Shown: piece after piece, positions 58,435-64,000 of the stretch
How the letters are laid out: every line of letters begins with the position of its first letter
How positions within the stretch are numbered: position 1 is the first letter of the stretch
DNA from: Pseudomonadota bacterium
GTDB lineage: Bacteria; Pseudomonadota; Alphaproteobacteria; Micropepsales; Micropepsaceae
Length of the DNA stretch: 64,000 nt
Reading direction: 5' to 3'
NCBI GenBank assembly: GCA_021804785.1
Contig: JAJZGY010000002.1
Location: 62,001-126,000 of the forward strand
Notes under the pieces: model-generated
Told to the model about the DNA's origin: nothing
What the model saw: only the letters and a program-made list of their open reading frames with translations
The model's database searches: none
Program-made: the position numbers and the translations under genes

Positions 58435-59808
58435 ATGAGCCCCTTTGCCCGACCGGCATCCGCCTGGATCGGGGCGCTGCTCGCAACGGCGGTGGCGCTC
58501 AGCCTCATCGCCATGGACGCATGGCATCTTGCGGCCCGCGCAAATGAGATCGAGCTGGCTCTGCTGAGGGCATTTGCGCCCCACAGGGGCGGCACTGCCG
58601 CGGACTGGCCAGCACTTGCCCGCCTGCTTGGCGCCCCCATGCTCCGGCTCGGTGAACTCGCCGGGCTCGCTATGTTCGGCCTCGGTCTTGTCCTTGTCAT
58701 TGCCTGGCGTGGCTTGCTCTCTGGCTTTGTCTTTCTCATTGGTGTGGTGGCTGGAACAGAGCTCCTGGCGCTCTGGCTCTTCCTCGGACCACACCTGCTT
58801 CTCGGCACCCTCGCAAGTTCGGTCGCGCTCGCGGCTGCCTATGGCGCCGCGCTGCTGTGGCATCTGGTAGCCATGGCGCGCTGGCGCTGGCGCATGTCCG
58901 CCATGTTCGACGGTGTCCTGTCGCAGCAAAACCTGCGTCAGCTGCTGCATATCAAAGGCGGTGATGGTCTTGAGCTCCACAGCACCCAGGCCAGCTGCCT
59001 CGCCCTCAGGATCGGCGCGCCGCGGGGGGCTACGGGTCCTCTTCCCACCGAGAACTTCAGCGCCCGCCTTGAGGCGCTGGCGCAGCTGGCTGAAATCGCC
59101 AAACATCATGGCGGGCTGATCTGCGAGCTTAGTCCCCACGGGTTCACTGCCACCTGGAATCTCGTCGTGCGTGAACCACAGCCTGGCGCGCGGGCCTGTG
59201 CGGCAGCGCTTGCCATGGTGCAAGGGCTGGGGCCACAGCGCCTGGACGGCGGCCACAGTGTCATGCGTTTTGAACTTGCCATCGGCGTGACAACAGGGAG
59301 CCTTGATGCCGGTATCCTGTCTCTTGGCCTAAAGCCCAGTTATCTCGTTGCGGGCAGCTGCGCGGACCGTGCCCGGGATTTGCGCGACAAGGCCGAACGC
59401 TTCGGCACAACCATTCTGGTGTGCAGCGAAACCCGCAACCTGGCGGCCGGGGGGTATGCCTTCCTCGAGATCGAGCGCGAGGCAAGCGCAGTTGCGGGTG
59501 CAGAAACGCCAGCCGGTCTTTATGCTCTCTGGGGCCCCCTGGCCGCTTCCTCTTCACCCAAATTCAGGGCGCTTGCGGTGTTCCATGATCGGCTCTTCCA
59601 GGCACTCTGCAGCGGCCAATGGGCGAGCGCACGTGAACTCATCGGCCAGGCCCGCAAACTCTCAGGGGCCAGTCAAAAGCTTTATGATCACTACGCCGAA
59701 CACCTCGGCTGGCTGGAACAGCATCCGCCGACGGAGGTCAAAAATATGGCGCAAGACCAACCGTCGCGCTCATTCACGCGGCAGCAGCCAACGCAGCCTG
59801 TGCCGTGA
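58435..59808 (+). CDS. Membrane protein with degenerate adenylate/guanylate cyclase domain
   Basis: A 457-residue protein. About four transmembrane helices (residues 10-150) are followed by a class III cyclase-like domain (about 170-380). The nucleotide region keeps the general layout, [20 protein letters not shown] and [20 protein letters not shown], but the first metal-binding Asp motif is replaced by [10 protein letters not shown], so catalysis is doubtful. The architecture resembles membrane cyclases that have become regulators. The 3' end overlaps hisA by 35 bases on the opposite strand. Confidence 0.7.
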   Translation: MSPFARPASAWIGALLATAVALSLIAMDAWHLAARANEIELALLRAFAPHRGGTAADWPALARLLGAPMLRLGELAGLAMFGLGLVLVIAWRGLLSGFVFLIGVVAGTELLALWLFLGPHLLLGTLASSVALAAAYGAALLWHLVAMARWRWRMSAMFDGVLSQQNLRQLLHIKGGDGLELHSTQASCLALRIGAPRGATGPLPTENFSARLEALAQLAEIAKHHGGLICELSPHGFTATWNLVVREPQPGARACAAALAMVQGLGPQRLDGGHSVMRFELAIGVTTGSLDAGILSLGLKPSYLVAGSCADRARDLRDKAERFGTTILVCSETRNLAAGGYAFLEIEREASAVAGAETPAGLYALWGPLAASSSPKFRALAVFHDRLFQALCSGQWASARELIGQARKLSGASQKLYDHYAEHLGWLEQHPPTEVKNMAQDQPSRSFTRQQPTQPVP

Positions 59809-60490
59809 GGCGGCCATCATAGAGGGCCCGTCCGATGATCGCTCCGGCAATGTTCGGGCTGCGCTTAAGGGCCAGAATATCGGCCGTGTCTGCAAGGCCC
59901 CCGGAGGCAATGACCGGGATGCGCACGGCCTCTGCCAGCGCCGCCGTGGCCTCCACATTGAGGCCCTGGAGCATGCCATCGCGCGCGATATCGGTGAAGA
60001 TGATCGCCGCCACGCCGGCGTCCTCGAAGCGGCGGGCAACATCGACCGCGCTCAGACTTGAGGTCTGCGCCCAGCCCTCCACCGCAACCATGCCCGCGCG
60101 CGCGTCGATACCGACCGCAACGGCTCCATCATGAGCGCGCGCCGCCTGCTTGACCAGCTTTGGCTCCCGCAATGCCGCCGTTCCCAGGATGACACGGTTG
60201 ATGCCCGCTTCGAGCCAGAACTCGATGGCCGCACGGTTGCGTAGTCCACCACCGAGCTGGATAGGCAGAGTGATCGCGCGCCGGATAGCTTTGATCGCCT
60301 CGCCATTGGCGGAGAAGCCGGAAAACGCACCATTGAGATCGACACAGTGCAGCCAGGCAAACCCTGCATCGGCAAACAGGCGTGCCTGCGCCGCCGGATC
60401 ACGGTTGAAGACGGTGGCATCACCCATCTCGCCCTGCTTCAGACGAACACAGGCACCGTCCTTAAGATCAATCGCGGGATAGAGGATCAT
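59774..60490 (-). CDS. hisA: ProFAR isomerase (HisA)
   Basis: A 238-residue TIM-barrel enzyme of histidine synthesis. It has the catalytic Asp8 in [10 protein letters not shown], the phosphate-binding GGGLRN and ASGGLAD, and [10 protein letters not shown] with the second Asp. The start overlaps hisH (ATGA). Its 3' end overlaps the convergent cyclase-like gene. Confidence 0.95.
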   Translation of the reverse strand: MILYPAIDLKDGACVRLKQGEMGDATVFNRDPAAQARLFADAGFAWLHCVDLNGAFSGFSANGEAIKAIRRAITLPIQLGGGLRNRAAIEFWLEAGINRVILGTAALREPKLVKQAARAHDGAVAVGIDARAGMVAVEGWAQTSSLSAVDVARRFEDAGVAAIIFTDIARDGMLQGLNVEATAALAEAVRIPVIASGGLADTADILALKRSPNIAGAIIGRALYDGRLTAQAALAAAA

Positions 60491-61125
60491 GGCTTCCAGG
60501 ACAGAAAGTTGGCGAGAAGTCTAAGACCAATACTCTGGCTCTTCTCAGGATGAAACTGGGTGCCAGCGATATTGTCCCGCGCCACCATGGCGGTCAGCGG
60601 GCCACCATAGTCGGTGCACGCCACAACGTCATTCTGCTCGTCGGGATTGAACAAGTAGGAATGTACAAAATATACGTCCGCCCCTTCGGCAATGCCCGCG
60701 AGCAGGGGATGGGGCCTGGTAAAGCGAAGCTGGTTCCAGCCCATGTGCGGGATCTTGAGTCCAGGGGCTGACAGGCGCTCGACCTTGCCATTGATCCAGC
60801 CAAGACCGGCATGATCGCCAAATTCGTGACCGGAGGTGGCGAGCAGCTGCATGCCCACGCAGATACCCAGGAACGGCACACGCCGGGTTTTGACCGCATA
60901 CGTCAAGGCCGACAATAGCTCCGGGATTGCCGCCAGCCCGGCCATGCAGGCGCCAAAGGCACCAACCCCGGGCAGAACGATGCGCGAGGCCGACGCCACG
61001 GCATCGGCTCGGGCGCTGACGATGATCTCACTGTCAAGGCCAGCTTGGGTTGCGGCACGCAGCAGGGCCTTCTGCGCCGAGCGCAGATTTCCAGAGCCGT
61101 AATCGATGAGAACGACGCGTTGCAT
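60487..61125 (-). CDS. hisH: Imidazole glycerol phosphate synthase, glutaminase subunit
   Basis: A 212-residue class I amidotransferase that feeds ammonia to HisF. N-terminus [18 protein letters not shown], nucleophile Cys in [13 protein letters not shown], and His/Glu in [10 protein letters not shown]. The hisH-hisA pair is standard; hisF is not in view and would not be expected on this side. Confidence 0.95.
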   Translation of the reverse strand: MQRVVLIDYGSGNLRSAQKALLRAATQAGLDSEIIVSARADAVASASRIVLPGVGAFGACMAGLAAIPELLSALTYAVKTRRVPFLGICVGMQLLATSGHEFGDHAGLGWINGKVERLSAPGLKIPHMGWNQLRFTRPHPLLAGIAEGADVYFVHSYLFNPDEQNDVVACTDYGGPLTAMVARDNIAGTQFHPEKSQSIGLRLLANFLSWKP

Positions 61126-61317
61126 GGCGGCACTGATAGCTCAAACCAGGTTTTGCGCCAAACCGTGCACCATCTGCCCCTTGCCGGCCCGAAGAATATG
61201 GTACCGGGCAAACCAAATCCAGAAACTGCGGACATACGGACATCAACACCTGAGAGCTGGAGCGGTCCGGGGCCCAGGCCCTAGGCGATGCCGGAGCCCC
61301 ACTTAGCCCGGCGGCCG

Positions 61318-63153
61318 TCACGACGGCCCTGGGTCTGGCGACCTGCGGGCCTTTGGAGTGCAGGAGGGTGGGCGAGCCCCAACGGGTTCGACATTGAGGT
61401 CAAGTCCGTTCACCTCAAGTGTACGATAGGTGATGACGGGCGCGACGACGGCGTAGAGGCCCGCGCGAAGTGCCTTGATCGTGCCCTGACAAAGCCCGCC
61501 AAAGGTGCCAATCACCTGCCACCGTGACGAGGGCCCCACGCCGAGGACCGCAGTCTGCCACACCGGAGGCCCGCCCCAGACCACGATCATCTGGTCGGGA
61601 GGATGGCCCTTCAGTTCGGCCGGAAAGATCTCGCAACGTTGTCCCTCCTCCACGAGACAGGGCGGTACGCCTTGTGCCTGCGTCCAGGCCTGGCTCGCGA
61701 GCCCGGCTGGCAGGCCATAACCTTTCGGATGGATCTGTAGCTGCGCGGCGCGGGTGCGCGCCGACAGGGAGGGCTTCTGACCTGAAAACGCCAGAAGCGC
61801 CTGTCGCGCTCGGCTTCGAATCAGCTCCGCCTGCGATCCCTTGCTGTCCCTTGCCAGCGCCTCAAGCGCGCGCTGGCCAAATCCCGCACCTTCGCGGGCA
61901 AGATAGGAAAAATCGAACTGCTGTGCGTCCGTGCGCCCGCTTTCCAGTCGCGTCATCTGGCTGGCAACAGCAAGACGCGCCGGATCGGCAAGGGGCGAGT
62001 AAAGCAGGACGAGGACACCACACAGCGCGAGCGTGCCCACGATATTGGCCCTTCCAAGGCCCGCCAGCCAGCTGCGGCGCCTTAGGCTCTCTAAACCGGC
62101 CACACCATAGCCCAAGGCAAAGACGACACAGACAGCGAGCGCACCGCTTCCCACAACCCGGCGCACGCTGAGGCCAAAGGCCTCGATGCGTACCATGAGG
62201 GCATAGGCCGCAAGCCCGACCAGCGGCAGCACGAGACAAGCCGCGAGCGTGCCCGTGTGGCGCAGTATCGGACCCGGAGACTGTGCCCCGTCCTGCCACA
62301 GGGCATTGGTCAGTACGATCAAGCCTGCCGCGAGGGCCAGCATGAGCGCGCTGGCACCGGCGTGCTGCCAGGCCAGATCAAGACCAGCAAAGGCGGCACC
62401 GAACAGAAAGGCGAGCGCAACCAAAGAGGCTACGGGCAGGAGCCAGGCGAGCTGAAAAAGCAGGCCATTGTCCGGTTCCGCCATGGCCGCCCCACGCGAC
62501 CGCCCAAGGGTGAGGCCCAGCAGCGCGCCAACCGCACTCAGCGGCACGCAAACGACCGGCTGCCCGATGAGCCTTGCCGCAGCCGGTAAGGCGAGGAGCC
62601 CACACAGCCCGGCGGCCACCTTCAGGATAAACCACAGGGCGACAACAAACCCCGCGCTGAGGATTAGCTTGCGGCAAAGCCGGCTCGCCCGCCCGAAATA
62701 AACACGATAGGGCGTCCGGATCCCGTCCTTACCCGACCACACAGCCACCATGACCTGTCCGCTGGCGACAATAACGATGGCAGCTGTCACGACCCCGGGG
62801 CTGGGCAGCAACGCCCACACCGAAGGGGCAGAGCCGGAGGGTGCGGGCGGCAGGTAAAGCCGCAGCCGGTCCCAGGCCCCCATGGCGGCAAGAAGGACAC
62901 TCGCCAACCCACACCACAGCCCAAGGGCCAGCTTGGGGATGTCCCCATATCCCTCCACGAGCAAAAGCGGCGCCAGGAACACCGCGAGGACACAGCCGGA
63001 CACCAGCGGCGCTGCTGCCCATGGCACGCCCCCGCCTTGCGCCGCGCCAAGCACGAGCGCCAGCACCACCACCTGGCCCGCACCGACGAGCAGCTCTTGC
63101 CTTTGCTGCGACGGTGACGGCCCTGTCACGGTCAGCCTGTCTGGTTGCGTCAT
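61318..63153 (-). CDS. DUF4153 integral membrane protein
   Basis: A 611-residue protein with about ten hydrophobic segments in the first 400 residues and a soluble C-terminal part of about 200. Features of DUF4153 proteins include VYFGRASRLCRKLILSAGF, LLYSPLADPARLAVASQM and the final EIFPAELKGHPPDQMIVVWG. Function unknown. It is separated from hisH by about 190 bases and is divergent from the zinc-finger gene. Confidence 0.78.
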   Translation of the reverse strand: MTQPDRLTVTGPSPSQQRQELLVGAGQVVVLALVLGAAQGGGVPWAAAPLVSGCVLAVFLAPLLLVEGYGDIPKLALGLWCGLASVLLAAMGAWDRLRLYLPPAPSGSAPSVWALLPSPGVVTAAIVIVASGQVMVAVWSGKDGIRTPYRVYFGRASRLCRKLILSAGFVVALWFILKVAAGLCGLLALPAAARLIGQPVVCVPLSAVGALLGLTLGRSRGAAMAEPDNGLLFQLAWLLPVASLVALAFLFGAAFAGLDLAWQHAGASALMLALAAGLIVLTNALWQDGAQSPGPILRHTGTLAACLVLPLVGLAAYALMVRIEAFGLSVRRVVGSGALAVCVVFALGYGVAGLESLRRRSWLAGLGRANIVGTLALCGVLVLLYSPLADPARLAVASQMTRLESGRTDAQQFDFSYLAREGAGFGQRALEALARDSKGSQAELIRSRARQALLAFSGQKPSLSARTRAAQLQIHPKGYGLPAGLASQAWTQAQGVPPCLVEEGQRCEIFPAELKGHPPDQMIVVWGGPPVWQTAVLGVGPSSRWQVIGTFGGLCQGTIKALRAGLYAVVAPVITYRTLEVNGLDLNVEPVGARPPSCTPKARRSPDPGPS

Positions 63154-63317
63154 TTGGCAGGTCCCGCAGAGCGTCAGAGGCCAGTTTACTCTCTGTGCGC
63201 TCCGCTACGATATGGTGTACTGACAGAACCGGCCAGACCTGCCGGTGGCAGCACTCCCGCTGAAGCGGTTGCGGGAATAGCTGTCCTGGCTATGATCCGC
63301 CGCGCCTGCAATCTGCA

Positions 63318-63509
63318 ATGAGAGTACTCATGTCCCCCGACGTGCCCGAAATCATCGAAGTCGACGATACGCGCATTGCCTGTGATGGTGGCGGTGGCGC
63401 ACTCGGCCATCCGCGCGTTTTTCTCGAAATGGGCGATAGAAACTTTGTCGAATGCCCCTATTGCGACCGGCGGTTTGTGCTACGCGAAGGGGCAGAGGCA
63501 CATCATTGA
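63318..63509 (+). CDS. Zinc-finger domain protein (zf-CHCC, NDUFS6-like)
   Basis: A 63-residue protein with IACDGGGGALGHPRVFLEMG and VECPYCDRRFVL; Cys, His, Cys, Cys form the zinc site of the zf-CHCC family, related to the NDUFS6 subunit of mitochondrial complex I. In Alphaproteobacteria the homologue associates with respiratory complex I. Its stop overlaps the polA start by four bases (TTGA). Confidence 0.87.
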   Translation: MRVLMSPDVPEIIEVDDTRIACDGGGGALGHPRVFLEMGDRNFVECPYCDRRFVLREGAEAHH

Positions 63510-64000
63510 TCGGGTCTGAAGCGAACCGCCAGGGCCCGGGTGGCCACATTTATCTGGTCGATGGCTCAGGCTTCCTGTTTCGTGCCTATCATGCACTGCC
63601 CCCGCTGACGCGCAAATCCGACGGCCTTCCCACCGGAGCGGTGTCGGGGTACTGCAACATGCTGTGGAAGCTGCTGGAAGACATGCGCGGCGGCGACCAG
63701 CCGACGCATCTCGCGGTCATCTTCGATGCCGCAAGGCACACTTTTCGTAACGACATCTACCCCGAATACAAGGCCCAGCGACCGGAACCTCCGGACGACC
63801 TCGTTCCCCAGTTTGCACTGGTGCGCGAAGCCACCCGCGCCTTTGGTATCCCCTGCATCGAACAGAGTGGCTTCGAAGCCGATGACCTGATCGCCAGCTA
63901 CGCCCGCCAGGCGCACGAGACGGGCATGAGGGTCACCATCGTCTCCTCCGACAAGGATCTGATGCAGCTGGTTGTCGACGGCGCGGTCGAGCTGTTCGAT
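63506..64000 (+). CDS. polA: DNA polymerase I (5' part, C-terminus outside the window)
   Basis: 165 codons are present, starting from TTG at 63506; an AGAGG sequence lies upstream, and no ATG lies before the conserved core. The visible part is the 5'-3' exonuclease domain: IYLVDGSGFLFRAYHALPPL, FDAARHTFRNDIYPEYKAQR, FEADDLIASYA and VSSDKDLMQLV, with the metal-binding acidic residues. The polymerase domain is beyond the edge. Confidence 0.92.
   Translation, partial: MIGSEANRQGPGGHIYLVDGSGFLFRAYHALPPLTRKSDGLPTGAVSGYCNMLWKLLEDMRGGDQPTHLAVIFDAARHTFRNDIYPEYKAQRPEPPDDLVPQFALVREATRAFGIPCIEQSGFEADDLIASYARQAHETGMRVTIVSSDKDLMQLVVDGAVELFD

Overview
The window is a chromosomal segment of an alphaproteobacterium with roughly 60 % GC by eye. 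The support is the gene order and the families present: rpmH-rnpA-yidD-yidC-engB-argB, rimP-nusA-ylxR-infB-rbfA-truB-rpsO-pnp, purC-purS-purQ-purL beside an ATPase-inhibitor zeta-subunit gene, FlbT/FlaF flagellin regulators, a Coq7-type ubiquinone hydroxylase, DUF2336 and DUF1036 proteins, and an NDUFS6-like zinc finger. I cannot name the genus. Most of the window is tightly packed housekeeping sequence with many 4-bp ATGA overlaps between genes.

Layout. 1-4.5 kb: purine operon on the minus strand (purL runs off the left edge) and the divergent zeta-subunit gene. 4.8-9.9 kb: loosely spaced envelope and signalling genes (lipoprotein, CheY-like receiver, ZIP transporter, dihaem cytochrome c, GAF protein, hemerythrin). 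9.9-15.6 kb: an accessory region with a decayed histidine-kinase relic, an SDR, about 0.9 kb of apparently gene-free sequence, a VOC protein, a DUF1778/GNAT toxin-antitoxin pair, and a large serine recombinase broken by an in-frame ochre codon and truncated just before a tRNA-Arg(ACG) gene. 15.9-20.6 kb: lipoprotein, P1-family peptidase, and a histidine kinase overlapping a trans-aconitate methyltransferase gene. 20.7-25.1 kb: rpmH to argB. 25.2-33.2 kb: DUF1036 and DUF2336 proteins, HAD phosphatase and dapD, then a flagellar module (TPR-glycosyltransferase divergent from flbT-flaF), NnrU and an Hpt protein. 33.2-38.4 kb: a ferredoxin reductase/ferredoxin pair behind a promoter whose -10 box lies inside a perfect dyad, a TonB-like protein, a methyltransferase and a TPR-sulfotransferase. 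38.5-47.1 kb: small enzymes, a MoxR/VWA module, gluQ, HNH protein, coq7-dsbB-VOC, YgjP-like peptidase. 47.1-57.1 kb: the translation/RNA operon ending in pnp. 57.1-64 kb: a diiron protein, a degenerate membrane cyclase homologue, hisA-hisH, a DUF4153 membrane protein, a zf-CHCC protein and the start of polA.

Functional themes are purine, arginine, lysine and histidine synthesis, translation initiation and RNA turnover, membrane-protein insertion, flagellin regulation with possible glycosylation, and ferredoxin redox chemistry. No CRISPR array, rRNA operon or intact prophage is visible. The least conventional parts are the decayed island at tRNA-Arg, the dyad-controlled ferredoxin reductase gene, the MoxR-unknown-VWA operon, the degenerate cyclase and the orphan TonB-like protein. 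I did not find a clearly new multi-gene system.
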